Shown here piece by piece: positions 1 to 7,346 of a stretch of 13,987 bases of DNA. The DNA is from an uncultured Chlorobiota bacterium (GTDB lineage: Bacteria > Bacteroidota > Bacteroidia > Bacteroidales > JAADGE01). The notes beneath the pieces were generated by a model that was given only the letters and a program-made list of their open reading frames with translations, did no database searches and had not been told where the DNA came from. Numbering within the stretch: the first letter of the stretch is position 1; each line of letters opens with the position of its first letter. The stretch lies in contig CAMZKI010000123.1 of assembly GCA_947311125.1 (NCBI GenBank), forward strand, positions 1 to 13,987. The letters are read 5' to 3'. Position numbers and translations under genes: made by a program.

Positions 1-123
1 ATCTTGTATTCTTTCTTTTTCGCCTTCTTTGATTTTGTAACTTACAGTAACGGTATCTCCGGGTCCGAATTCGGGATAATCAATTTCTCTTGCAAATGCA
101 CTTTCGGCTACTTTTATTAAATC
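1..123 (-). repeat. Inverted partial copy of rplS (left arm of a perfect inverted repeat)
   Basis: These bases are the exact reverse complement of 225-347, with no mismatch over 123 bp. On the minus strand they read as codons 2 to 42 of ribosomal protein L19. The copy begins just after the start codon (it is preceded by ATT, not ATG) and is cut by the window edge, so its true length is unknown. The loop between the arms is 101 bp (124-224) and carries the rplS promoter. Identity at synonymous positions means the duplication is either very recent or not real. A fold-back chimera from amplification or assembly at a contig end is the simplest reading. Confidence 0.97.
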
Positions 124-154
124 AATAATATTTTGTAAAAAAAGAAACAATTTA

Positions 155-185
155 ATTGCCGATAAATAAAATTATTATATTTTTG
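155..185 (+). promoter_or_regulatory. Bacteroidota-type promoter of rplS
   Basis: An ATTG at 155-158 is followed after 19 bp by TATTTTTG at 178-185. This fits the TTG / TAnnTTTG pattern known for the primary sigma factor of Bacteroidota. Transcription would start near 192, giving a leader of about 30 bases that is A-rich and has no Shine-Dalgarno site. The promoter sits inside the loop between the two inverted-repeat arms. Confidence 0.6.
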
Positions 186-221
186 CGTGCTCAAATTAAG
201 GAAATAAAAAATAACGATAAA

Positions 222-569
222 ATGGATTTAATAAAAGTAGCCGAAAGTGCATTTGCAAGAGAAATTGATTATCCCGAATTCGGACCCGGAGATACCGTTA
301 CTGTAAGTTACAAAATCAAAGAAGGCGAAAAAGAAAGAATACAAGATTACAGAGGTATTGTTATTCAAAAGAAAGGTGAAGGTGCAACAAAAACTTTTAC
401 CGTAAGAAAAACAACCGGAGGCATAGGTATTGAAAGAATTTTTCCGTTTTATTCTCCTTTTATTGATAAAATTACCGTTAATAAAAGAGGTAAAGTGAGA
501 AGAGCAAGAATTTATTATTTAAGAAAATTAACAGGTAAGAAAGCCAGAATTAAAGAAAAAAGATTTTAA
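222..569 (+). CDS. rplS: 50S ribosomal protein L19
   Basis: L19 is a 115-residue protein of the large ribosomal subunit, located at the interface with the small subunit. The sequence starts MDLIKVAESAFA, as Bacteroidota L19 proteins do. It carries the family blocks GDTVTVSYKIKEG, YRGIVIQKKGEG, FTVRK, GIERIFPFYSP and the basic tail RRARIYYLRKLTGKKARIKEK. I chose the ATG at 222: a longer reading from a TTG at 156 would run through the promoter and adds residues with no match to the family. The gene appears to stand alone, with its own promoter and a terminator 30 bp after the stop. The first third of the gene is duplicated in inverted orientation at 1-123. Confidence 0.97.
   Translation: MDLIKVAESAFAREIDYPEFGPGDTVTVSYKIKEGEKERIQDYRGIVIQKKGEGATKTFTVRKTTGGIGIERIFPFYSPFIDKITVNKRGKVRRARIYYLRKLTGKKARIKEKRF
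225..347 (+). repeat. Right arm of the perfect inverted repeat, inside rplS
   Basis: This is the partner of 1-123. It lies wholly inside the rplS coding sequence, from the second codon onward, and is the original copy because it is continuous with an intact gene. Pairing breaks at 224/124, where G faces A. Confidence 0.97.
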
Positions 570-595
570 TCTTCTGCTTGATAATAAAATAATTG

Positions 596-630
596 AAGGA
601 GCCTCTTTTCAGAGGTTCTTTTTTTGTTTT
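596..630 (+). terminator. Intrinsic terminator after rplS
   Basis: A stem of 8 bp pairs GAGCCTCT (599-606) with AGAGGTTC (611-618) across a TTTC loop, with one G-U pair. It is followed by a run of seven T and further T-rich sequence. The position just after the rplS stop fits termination of that gene. Confidence 0.85.
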
Positions 631-646
631 TTTACGGCTTATTTTA

Positions 647-677
647 TTTGTCCGAGAATTAAGCTTGTGTATTTTTG
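647..677 (+). promoter_or_regulatory. Bacteroidota-type promoter of the polyferredoxin gene
   Basis: TTTG at 647-650 and TATTTTTG at 670-677 are separated by 19 bp, a full match to the Bacteroidota -33/-7 pattern. The start site would fall near 684, leaving a leader of only about 12 bases before the ATG pair at 696. Confidence 0.65.
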
Positions 678-695
678 CATCTTTAAATCTTTTTA

Positions 696-1700
696 ATGAT
701 GAAAAGAAAATCCTATACCGATAACAGAGCAAAATATATTCTTGCTCTGTCAGTTTTTGTATTTGTAGCCTTAAACCTTTCGATGGTTCAACTTAAAGTT
801 GAAAAGAAAATGATTTTGGCGGAGCGATTTTGGGCAGGAGCAGGATGGATTGAAATATTTTTTATATCACTGTACGGTGCCGTAGTCGCTTATTTTATGC
901 ACAACCCGGCAAATGTAGCAAAATGGAGAAAATATACTTGGGGATTATTTTCCGCAGTATTTTTTTCTCAACTGATTTTGGGTATTTCCGGCTTTGAAAA
1001 TTTCTTAATGACTGCCGACAAGCTGCACCTTCCTGTTCCTGCAATGATTATAGGAGGGCCTATATACAGATATGAAATAGGTTTTATGACAATTCTTTTT
1101 TTAAGCACGATTGTTTTATCAGGTCCGGCATGGTGCAGCCACCTTTGTTATTTCGGAGCTTTAGATAATTTACTTGCCAAAAGGAAACCTGAAAAAGGAA
1201 AAATAAAACACAAAACAGCTTTTAAAGCAACGACTATGGTTCTGATTGTGTTCGGTGCTTTAATAATGCGATTTGCAGGGGCTTCTTACACAACGGCGGC
1301 AATTTCAGGAGGCAGTTTCGGGATAATAGGTATTTTAGTTATAGTTTTATTCAGCAGGCGAAAAGGAAAAATGATGCATTGTACTACCTATTGCCCTGCA
1401 GGAACTTTAATAAATTATGCTCGTTTTCTCAATCCTTTCAGAATGTATATTGACGACAACAGTTGCACTTTGTGTAATGTTTGTACAAGTCATTGCAGGT
1501 ATGATGCTCTAAACAGAGAAAATATTGAAAATAAAAAACCGGGTATCAACTGTACTTTATGCGGCGACTGTATTACCTCTTGTCATGCCGGCTCAATAAA
1601 ATATAAATTATTTAAGTTTGGTCCCGAAACTTCTCGCAACATATGGCTTTTTATTACGGTTTCTTTACATGCCGTATTTATGGCTTTAGCAAGATTATAA
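696..1700 (+). CDS. NapH/NosR-type membrane polyferredoxin (4Fe-4S protein)
   Basis: This 334-residue integral membrane iron-sulfur protein resembles the NapH/MauN/NosR/CcoG group, which passes electrons between the quinone pool or cytoplasmic donors and periplasmic or membrane enzymes. About seven hydrophobic segments are visible (near residues 13-31, 51-69, 81-99, 125-143, 178-196, 203-221, 314-332). Two CxxxC motifs lie on loops: C147/C151 (WCSHLC, without the usual proline) and C229/C233 (CTTYCP). Two [4Fe-4S] ferredoxin sites follow: C257, C260, C263, C267 and C286, C289, C292, C296. In both, the usual proline after the last cysteine is replaced (Arg, His). There is no neighbouring reductase, cytochrome or maturation gene, so its partner and substrate cannot be read from context. 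Start is ATG 696 or 699. The stop lies 8 bp from the convergent purA stop. Confidence 0.85.
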   Translation: MMKRKSYTDNRAKYILALSVFVFVALNLSMVQLKVEKKMILAERFWAGAGWIEIFFISLYGAVVAYFMHNPANVAKWRKYTWGLFSAVFFSQLILGISGFENFLMTADKLHLPVPAMIIGGPIYRYEIGFMTILFLSTIVLSGPAWCSHLCYFGALDNLLAKRKPEKGKIKHKTAFKATTMVLIVFGALIMRFAGASYTTAAISGGSFGIIGILVIVLFSRRKGKMMHCTTYCPAGTLINYARFLNPFRMYIDDNSCTLCNVCTSHCRYDALNRENIENKKPGINCTLCGDCITSCHAGSIKYKLFKFGPETSRNIWLFITVSLHAVFMALARL

Positions 1701-1708
1701 CTGTAAAA

Positions 1709-2971
1709 TTAACAAATCAAAGTGTCATTTCTGTCTGCTCCCGTTGAAATTATTTTTACGGGAACACCTGTTTCTTTTTCAATATAGTTTACAAAAACGG
1801 CGAATTCCGGAGGAAACTCATCTTTAGACTTGCAATTTTTCAAATTACTTTTCCAACCTTTAAATATTTTGTAAACAGGCTTCAGGTCATCGGTAATTTT
1901 GTAAGGAAAATAATTAATCTTATTCCCGTTAAACTCATAATATTCAGACACTTTAAATGTCTCAAATTCAGATAATATGTCGGCTTTGGTCATTATAAGA
2001 GCCGTAACTCCGTTTATTTGAACTGCATATTTAAGTGCTGTCATATCAAGCCAGCCGCAACGTCTTTTTCTGCCGGTAGTAGCTCCGTATTCATGTCCTA
2101 TGTTCTGAAGTTTTTCTCCGTCGTTATCAAACAATTCAGTAGGAAACGGTCCGCTGCCTACTCGTGTGGTGTAAGCTTTAAAGATACCGTAAACATAGCC
2201 TATTTTTGAAGGTGCAATGCCCAAGCCGGTGCAAACTCCTGCCGATGTAACAGTTGATGACGTAACAAAAGGATATGTGCCGGCATTTATATCAAGTAAA
2301 GTTCCTTGTGCACCTTCTGCAAGTATTTTTTTACCTTCGGATAGTGCATCATTAAAAAAATGACTGCCGTTTATAAACTTAAATCGTTTTAACTTTTCTA
2401 TGCTTTCAAACCATTTTTCTTCATACTCGCTAATATCGAACTCAAAATTATACGTCTCAAGCCTTTTCAGATGTTTGTTTTTAAGAGCTTTATATTTTTC
2501 CCTGAAATCAGGCATCATAATATCACCGACTCTGAGTGCATTTCTTCCTGTTTTATCTTTATATGCAGGACCTATCCCCTTGCCCGTCGAACCTATTTTT
2601 AACTTACCGAGTTCGTTTTCGTCTGCGGCATCAAGAATTCTGTGTGTAGGAAGTATAATATTCGTTTTTTCTGCAATTAAAAGATTTTCTGACAGGTTTC
2701 TTCCGCTTTTTTCAACTTGCTCAATTTCTTCGGCAAAAATAACGGGGTCTAAAACAACCCCTTCGCCTATAACATTAGTCGTATTTTCTCTGAAAATACC
2801 GGAAGGTATCAGATGTAATACAAATTTTTGATTATTGAAAATAAGTGTATGACCGGCATTGGGTCCGCCCTGAAACCGTGCGATTATATCATATTCCGGA
2901 CTTAAAACATCCACAATTTTGCCTTTTCCTTCGTCTCCCCATTGTAATCCTAAAAGAACATCTGTTTTCAT
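1709..2971 (-). CDS. purA: Adenylosuccinate synthetase
   Basis: This cytoplasmic enzyme joins IMP and aspartate using GTP to give adenylosuccinate, the first committed step to AMP. The protein has 420 residues, the usual length. It shows the N-terminal GTP-binding loop QWGDEGKGK with the catalytic Asp13, NAGHT with His41, the IMP-binding stretch STGKGIGPAY, TSSTVTSAG, TRVGSGPFPTE and the switch region GATTGRKRRCGWLD. All key residues are present. It is the last gene of a leftward unit with fur and RSH1. The gap to fur is 52 bp and no promoter of the phylum type is visible in it, so co-transcription is likely. PurA is a known target of ppGpp inhibition in E. coli, which gives the operon a functional sense. 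Confidence 0.97.
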   Translation of the reverse strand: MKTDVLLGLQWGDEGKGKIVDVLSPEYDIIARFQGGPNAGHTLIFNNQKFVLHLIPSGIFRENTTNVIGEGVVLDPVIFAEEIEQVEKSGRNLSENLLIAEKTNIILPTHRILDAADENELGKLKIGSTGKGIGPAYKDKTGRNALRVGDIMMPDFREKYKALKNKHLKRLETYNFEFDISEYEEKWFESIEKLKRFKFINGSHFFNDALSEGKKILAEGAQGTLLDINAGTYPFVTSSTVTSAGVCTGLGIAPSKIGYVYGIFKAYTTRVGSGPFPTELFDNDGEKLQNIGHEYGATTGRKRRCGWLDMTALKYAVQINGVTALIMTKADILSEFETFKVSEYYEFNGNKINYFPYKITDDLKPVYKIFKGWKSNLKNCKSKDEFPPEFAVFVNYIEKETGVPVKIISTGADRNDTLIC

Positions 2972-3023
2972 TATTCGTTTAAAAGTTTATAATTCTTATG
3001 AAATGATTATTTTTTTGTAAATT

Positions 3024-3476
3024 TTATTTGTCTTTCTGACAATCACTGCAAACTCCGTGGAAATAAAGCGAATGATATTTTACCTTGAAATTCATCAACT
3101 TACTGATTGTTGACTGAATGTTTTGAATCCGCGGGTCGCAAAATTCAATTATTTTTCCGCATTTATCACATACTAAATGGTCGTGTTGTTTGTATTTATA
3201 TGAACGTTCAAATTGTGCAATGTTTTTTTCAAATTGATGTTTTATTATTAAGTTACTGTCAAGTAAAAGATCTACCGTATTGTAAATTGTGGCTCGGCTG
3301 ACACGATAATTTTTATTTTTCATCGAAATATATAATGTTTCGATATCGAAATGTCCTTCACGTGAATATATTTCTTCTAAAATTGCAAAACGTTCGGGTG
3401 TTTTTCTGTGCCCTTTTGAGTCTAAATATTCAGTGAAAATTTCAATTACTGTTTTGGTTATGTCGGCTGTGTCCAT
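3024..3476 (-). CDS. Fur-family metal-dependent transcriptional regulator
   Basis: This is a 150-residue winged-helix repressor of the Fur/PerR/Zur family. The N-terminal DNA-binding domain holds TPERFAILEEI and the recognition helix SRATIYNTVDLLLDSNLI (about residues 60-77). The C-terminal metal and dimer domain has HDHLVC (H98, H100), then CDKCGKIIEF (C103, C106) and the second zinc pair C143/C146. The four cysteines form the usual structural zinc site. The HDHLVCDKCGKIIEF block resembles Fur more than PerR, but the sensed metal or peroxide cannot be fixed from sequence. It lies between RSH1 and purA in one leftward unit, 74 bp after RSH1. A small palindrome at 3491-3504 lies just before its start and could be an autoregulatory operator. 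Confidence 0.92.
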   Translation of the reverse strand: MDTADITKTVIEIFTEYLDSKGHRKTPERFAILEEIYSREGHFDIETLYISMKNKNYRVSRATIYNTVDLLLDSNLIIKHQFEKNIAQFERSYKYKQHDHLVCDKCGKIIEFCDPRIQNIQSTISKLMNFKVKYHSLYFHGVCSDCQKDK

Positions 3477-3490
3477 ATGTTTTTAATAAT

Positions 3491-3504
3491 TGTTAAAATT
3501 AACA
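3491..3504. promoter_or_regulatory. Palindrome upstream of fur (candidate operator)
   Basis: TGTTAA and TTAACA form perfect 6-bp arms around an AA centre, ending 14 bp upstream of the fur start codon. The position suits an autoregulatory site for the Fur-family protein or another dimeric repressor. The sequence is AT-rich and short, so chance is possible, and it does not match the classic E. coli Fur box. Confidence 0.3.
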
Positions 3505-3530
3505 TAAAACAAATAATTACGAATATCTTT

Positions 3531-3551
3531 ATTGAGAAATAAATTCTCAAT
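3531..3551. other. Intercistronic hairpin after RSH1
   Basis: An 8-bp perfect inverted repeat, ATTGAGAA / TTCTCAAT with a 5-base loop, begins in the stop codon of RSH1. On the coding (minus) strand it is not followed by a T run, so it is not a standard terminator. It may protect or process the mRNA between RSH1 and fur. Confidence 0.4.
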
Positions 3552-5728
3552 TACCTGATTATTTCAATTTTATCTGTTATTTTCAGTTTCTTAAGATTTT
3601 TAATAAGAGTATCTGTATGTTTTTCTTCTGATAGATAAAGCTTTAAGAAACAAATAAATTTGTTACCGTTTACCTCATAATTCAATGATTGAATACTGAC
3701 ATTATAGTCGCTCATTAATTTTTTTGTAATTTTGGTTAGTGTATCAGTACCGGGGCTCCCTTCTAACTTAAATTCTTTTAAAACCGATATTTTTGTTTCA
3801 GAAAACCATTTTGCATCAAAAGTTTTTTCGCCGAATGCATACTCGGCTATTGCGGTATGGCAATTACTTTTATGTATTAATATTTTACCTGTTTTTTTGT
3901 CAAAAACTCCGGTAATATCATCACCCGGAAGGGGGTTGCAACAATCTGCGACTGTGTATGTATCTGTAAGTTTTATCTTTTCAGATGTATTTTTTTTATC
4001 GCTGCCGGTAAAAGGTATTTTAATGTTCCAAAATTTTATTTGCTTGTGTTTTAAACATATTTTTTTTATTTTTTCTTTGAGTTTATCAACAGCTATTTTA
4101 TTTTCTCCTATGTCTTCAAAAAATGTCTCTTTAGTTTTGTAGTGAAATTCGTCAATTAAGTCTTCCTCACACTTTTCAATATTTTCAGCTCCGTTTTCTT
4201 TAAGTATGCCTTCAATTATTTTTTTGCCGTTATCAATGCTTTTTTGTATTTCTTCTCTGAATATCTTCTTTAAGTGATAAACTGCCCTTTGCGTTTTTAC
4301 GAAACTTAGCCAATCTCTTTGGGGTTTTTGATTTTTTGTAGTAATTATTTCTGCCTGGTCGCCGTTTTTAAGGACATAATCTAAAGATACGGTTTTGCCG
4401 TTTACTTTTCCCGCTATACTTTTAAGGGCAATGTCGGTATGTATTTTGAAAGAAAAATCTAAGACAGTAGCTCCGTTAGGAAGGCTTTTTATTTCTCCTT
4501 TAGGTGTAAAAACAAAAATCTCCGGATTGAAGAGGTTAATCTTAAGGTTATCTATAAAAGTTAATGCCGAAGAGTTGTCTTCTGCCAGATAATTCAGCAA
4601 GTCTTGTACTTTTTCATCAAATTCCGATTTCTTTTCTTTAAGTCCTTTATATTTCCAGTGTGCGGCTAAACCGTGTTCGGCAGCTTCGTGCATTTCTTTT
4701 GAGCGTATTTGAATCTCAACCCATTGCCCTTCACTGCTCATAACGGTTATATGCAATGCTCTGTAGCCTGTTTCTTTGGGAATTTTCAACCAATCCCTTC
4801 TTCTTTCTTTTTTTTCGGGATATAAATCCGTAATAACGGAGCCTATCCGGAGAGCTTCATAGTTTTCTGTTTCTGTGTTTTCAGGAGTAAATATTATTCT
4901 TACGGCAAACAAGTCATATATCTCTTCAAATTTTACTTTCTTTTTCTGTATTTTTTTATATATTGAAAAAACTGTTTTTGGTCTGCCTGTTATTTTGCAT
5001 GAGATATTATGTTTTTCCAGTTTTGCTTTCAGAGACAATATGAAACGGTTAATAAATTGCAGCCGCTCTCTTTCGGTTGCCTGTAACCTTTCTTTTATTT
5101 GTTGGTAGATATAAGGGTTATTATAACGCATACAAATGTCTTCCATTTCGTCTTTTACGTTATAAAGTCCTATTCTGTGAGCTATCGGTGCGTAAATATT
5201 AAGTATTTCATTTATTGTTTTTCTTCTGTTTCCCGGCGGAAGAGCATCAATGGTTCTGACATTGTCAAGCTTATCTGCTAACTTTATAAAAATTACCCGA
5301 ATATCGTCTGATACAGAAATTAATATTTGTCTTAAAGTTGAAGCTTCGGTATTATTTTCAAAATATTCTGCATTTTTAATTTTAATAAGACCTTCGATAA
5401 TGTTAAATACCTTAGACCCGAATCTGTTATTTATATCTTCGGAAGTGTATTCGGTCTTAACCGGGACATCGTGGAGTAAAGCCGCAACAGCTGATGTTGT
5501 TCCTAAGCCAAAGTTTTCCGTAACAATTTTTGCAACTTTAAGGCAATGAGAAATATATAATTCGCCGTTTTGACGTTTCATATTTTCGTGAGCTTTCATC
5601 GAAAATTTGAAAGCTTTTCTTACAAGTTCGGTATTTTCCTCAGTTCTGAAACGATGCTTATTGGTTGAAATGAATTTTTCAAAGTCGGAATTAAGAATTT
5701 GCTCATCAGTCTTGTATTGTATTACCAT
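3551..5728 (-). CDS. RelA/SpoT homologue 1: (p)ppGpp synthetase with a degraded hydrolase site
   Basis: This 725-residue long RSH protein controls the alarmone (p)ppGpp. Its domains are HD hydrolase (about 35-200), synthetase (about 235-365), TGS (about 404-465), a helical and conserved-cysteine region (C596, C597, H619, C623) and ACT (about 645-725). The hydrolase metal ligands survive (H61, H86, D87, D152), but the catalytic Glu-Asp of HDxxED is replaced by Val-Lys (HDVPVK, 86-91), and the later RLHN motif reads KLDN. The synthetase looks intact: GRPKTVFSIYKK (248-259), D272 in YDLFAVRI, G-loop Y322 in GYRALH, and E338 in VEIQIR. The RFKD/EFDD position reads RRRD (309-312). I infer a RelA-like enzyme that makes alarmone and cannot degrade it. 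It heads the unit with fur and purA. ATG 5728 is preceded by a -7 type element. Confidence 0.93.
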   Translation of the reverse strand: MVIQYKTDEQILNSDFEKFISTNKHRFRTEENTELVRKAFKFSMKAHENMKRQNGELYISHCLKVAKIVTENFGLGTTSAVAALLHDVPVKTEYTSEDINNRFGSKVFNIIEGLIKIKNAEYFENNTEASTLRQILISVSDDIRVIFIKLADKLDNVRTIDALPPGNRRKTINEILNIYAPIAHRIGLYNVKDEMEDICMRYNNPYIYQQIKERLQATERERLQFINRFILSLKAKLEKHNISCKITGRPKTVFSIYKKIQKKKVKFEEIYDLFAVRIIFTPENTETENYEALRIGSVITDLYPEKKERRRDWLKIPKETGYRALHITVMSSEGQWVEIQIRSKEMHEAAEHGLAAHWKYKGLKEKKSEFDEKVQDLLNYLAEDNSSALTFIDNLKINLFNPEIFVFTPKGEIKSLPNGATVLDFSFKIHTDIALKSIAGKVNGKTVSLDYVLKNGDQAEIITTKNQKPQRDWLSFVKTQRAVYHLKKIFREEIQKSIDNGKKIIEGILKENGAENIEKCEEDLIDEFHYKTKETFFEDIGENKIAVDKLKEKIKKICLKHKQIKFWNIKIPFTGSDKKNTSEKIKLTDTYTVADCCNPLPGDDITGVFDKKTGKILIHKSNCHTAIAEYAFGEKTFDAKWFSETKISVLKEFKLEGSPGTDTLTKITKKLMSDYNVSIQSLNYEVNGNKFICFLKLYLSEEKHTDTLIKNLKKLKITDKIEIIR

Positions 5729-5752
5729 CTCAAAAATCTTGATGTTTGTTTA

Positions 5753-5760
5753 CAAAAATA
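5753..5760 (-). promoter_or_regulatory. Candidate -7 element for the RSH1-fur-purA unit
   Basis: On the minus strand this reads TATTTTTG, a match to the Bacteroidota -7 box. The predicted start site is near 5746, about 18 bases ahead of the RSH1 start codon. No good TTG -33 box lies at the expected distance, so the call rests on the -7 box and position. Confidence 0.4.
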
Positions 5761-5796
5761 GTCAATAAAATTTAATTTATCTTATTTTTTTATAAA

Positions 5797-5804
5797 TACA
5801 TTTG
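5797..5804 (+). promoter_or_regulatory. Candidate -7 element for the flavoprotein gene
   Basis: TACATTTG matches TAnnTTTG and lies 33 bp before the ATG of the flavoprotein gene, within the 109-bp divergent gap shared with RSH1. A clear -33 box is not seen. Confidence 0.4.
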
Positions 5805-5837
5805 TCTGTTTATTCTTTATAAGAAAACAAAAAACAA

Positions 5838-7259
5838 ATGACGAAAAAATATGATATTATAATTATAGGTGCCGGCCTAAGCGGCTTATTATCAGCTTCT
5901 TTATTGAGTAAAAAGGGCTTAAAAGTTTGTGTTTTGGAAAAAAATATAACTCCCGGAGGAATGATTCAACCGTTTAAGAGAAAAGGCATTATGCAGGAAA
6001 CCGGAATGAATTTTTTCGGGGCTTATAAAAAAGGGCAGATACAATATGAGTTATTCAGAATTTTCGGTATTGAAGATATAGAAATCAGTGATATTCCGGT
6101 ATTTGAACTTGTAACCGATAAAAAAGTATATAAAATACCAAATAATTATTATAAGTTTTATAAAGAAATATCCGGTTATTTTCCGAAAGAAAAAGAAAAT
6201 ATTTTAAAGTTTATCGAAAAAATTAAAGAGATAAATTCGGGATTAACAATTAACAATATTTATGATAATACAAACTTATATAATTATCTCGGCGAAGGAG
6301 CAGAACCTTTTTTAAACGGCCTGACAACTGATAAAGAATTAATAAATTTGTTGAAATATAATGCTTTACTGTGCGGATATGATTCAGAAAAAACATCACT
6401 CTATTTGTATGCGTCAATTACAGGGTCTTTTATGCAATCTGCAGGAATGTTTACGGGAGGTACGCGACAATTTATTGATATTATTACCCGAAAAATAATT
6501 TTAAACGGCGGGAGTATTTTCACAAAAAAAGAGGCTGTTGAAATTGTTTCGGAAGGTAATATAATTAAGGAATGTATTTGTAAAGACGGAACAAGGTATA
6601 AAGCCGATAAATTTTTGTCTACGCTTCATCCTTATATTTTGCTGCCTTTGATTAAAAGTCCTGTATTAAAATCTTTCTACAGAAAAAGAATAATGCAACT
6701 TCCGGTAAGTAAGGGTTCTTTTATAGTTAATGCCGTAATGTATAATAAAAGTTTTCCGTATTATAAAAATCCGAAAATAATACAATTTAAAGCCGAAAAA
6801 AGCAATAAATCTGTTTTGTTTTATACACCTGTTTCCGGAAAAAACGGTAATTTTGCCCGAGTTGTTAAATTAATGACAGATGACAGTTATTCGGAATATG
6901 TAAAATATGCAGAATCAAAAACGGGAAAAAGAGCCGATGATTATACGTTTTTTGTTCAAAAAAAAGTCCGAAAACTTTTCAATGCAGTTAACAGTATAAT
7001 ACCTGATTTTGAAAGAAATACAGAAAGTTATTACGTTTCTACTCCGTTAACATTCAGGGATTTTACAGGCACGCCGTATGGTTCGTCATACGGGCTTGTT
7101 CATAATTTTAACAGTCCTGAGAAATCAATAATTCCGATAAATACAAAATTTAAAAACTTATTTTTGGCAGGACAAAGTATAAACTTTCACGGTATGTTAG
7201 GAGTTTCTGTTACGTCTTTGCTGGCATCTTCTGCAATTACGGGAGAAAAAATTAAATGA
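5838..7259 (+). CDS. FAD-dependent oxidoreductase, carotenoid isomerase/retinol saturase/phytoene desaturase type
   Basis: This 473-residue flavoprotein belongs to the amine-oxidase-like superfamily that includes CrtI, CrtISO and retinol saturase. The N-terminal Rossmann fold shows IIIIGAGLSG (G11, G13, G16), the FAD-ribose acid E34 in VLEKN, and the family block TPGGMIQPFKRKG. ETGMNFFGA follows at about 54-62. The C-terminal FAD motif LFLAGQSINFHGMLG lies near 441-455. No signal peptide or membrane segment is evident. No carotenoid, flexirubin or fatty-acid gene is adjacent, so the substrate is unknown and a carotenoid role would be a guess. It is divergent from RSH1 and probably a single-gene unit, since the next gene has its own promoter-like sequence. 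The ATG follows an A-rich leader and puts the dinucleotide motif six residues in, as expected. Confidence 0.88.
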   Translation: MTKKYDIIIIGAGLSGLLSASLLSKKGLKVCVLEKNITPGGMIQPFKRKGIMQETGMNFFGAYKKGQIQYELFRIFGIEDIEISDIPVFELVTDKKVYKIPNNYYKFYKEISGYFPKEKENILKFIEKIKEINSGLTINNIYDNTNLYNYLGEGAEPFLNGLTTDKELINLLKYNALLCGYDSEKTSLYLYASITGSFMQSAGMFTGGTRQFIDIITRKIILNGGSIFTKKEAVEIVSEGNIIKECICKDGTRYKADKFLSTLHPYILLPLIKSPVLKSFYRKRIMQLPVSKGSFIVNAVMYNKSFPYYKNPKIIQFKAEKSNKSVLFYTPVSGKNGNFARVVKLMTDDSYSEYVKYAESKTGKRADDYTFFVQKKVRKLFNAVNSIIPDFERNTESYYVSTPLTFRDFTGTPYGSSYGLVHNFNSPEKSIIPINTKFKNLFLAGQSINFHGMLGVSVTSLLASSAITGEKIK

Positions 7260-7279
7260 TAAAGTATTTTAATAACGCT

Positions 7280-7312
7280 ATTGCAGGTTTTATTAAAAAA
7301 ATTATAAATTTG
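7280..7312 (+). promoter_or_regulatory. Bacteroidota-type promoter of the SiaC-like gene
   Basis: ATTG (7280-7283) and TAAATTTG (7305-7312) are spaced by 21 bp, within the range known for the phylum. Transcription would start near 7319, inside the leader of the gene at 7347, and probably also serves the secreted protein gene at 7785. Confidence 0.5.
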
Positions 7313-7346
7313 CAATTAAAGAATTACTTTGGTTAAATCTTATTCT

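Noticed and set aside
156..221. Longer rplS reading from a TTG at 156, adding 22 residues
   Set aside because: It overlaps the promoter, adds residues with no L19 similarity, and the ATG at 222 gives the standard L19 N-terminus.
550..732. A 60-residue minus-strand reading frame
   Set aside because: It overlaps the end of rplS, its terminator and the next promoter; its composition is that of antisense AT-rich DNA and no family is recognisable.
2018..2831. Plus-strand reading frames inside purA
   Set aside because: They are antisense to a strongly conserved gene and show no recognisable protein features.
3732..5549. Several plus-strand reading frames inside RSH1
   Set aside because: All are antisense to the RSH1 coding sequence, with low-complexity hydrophobic content and no motifs.
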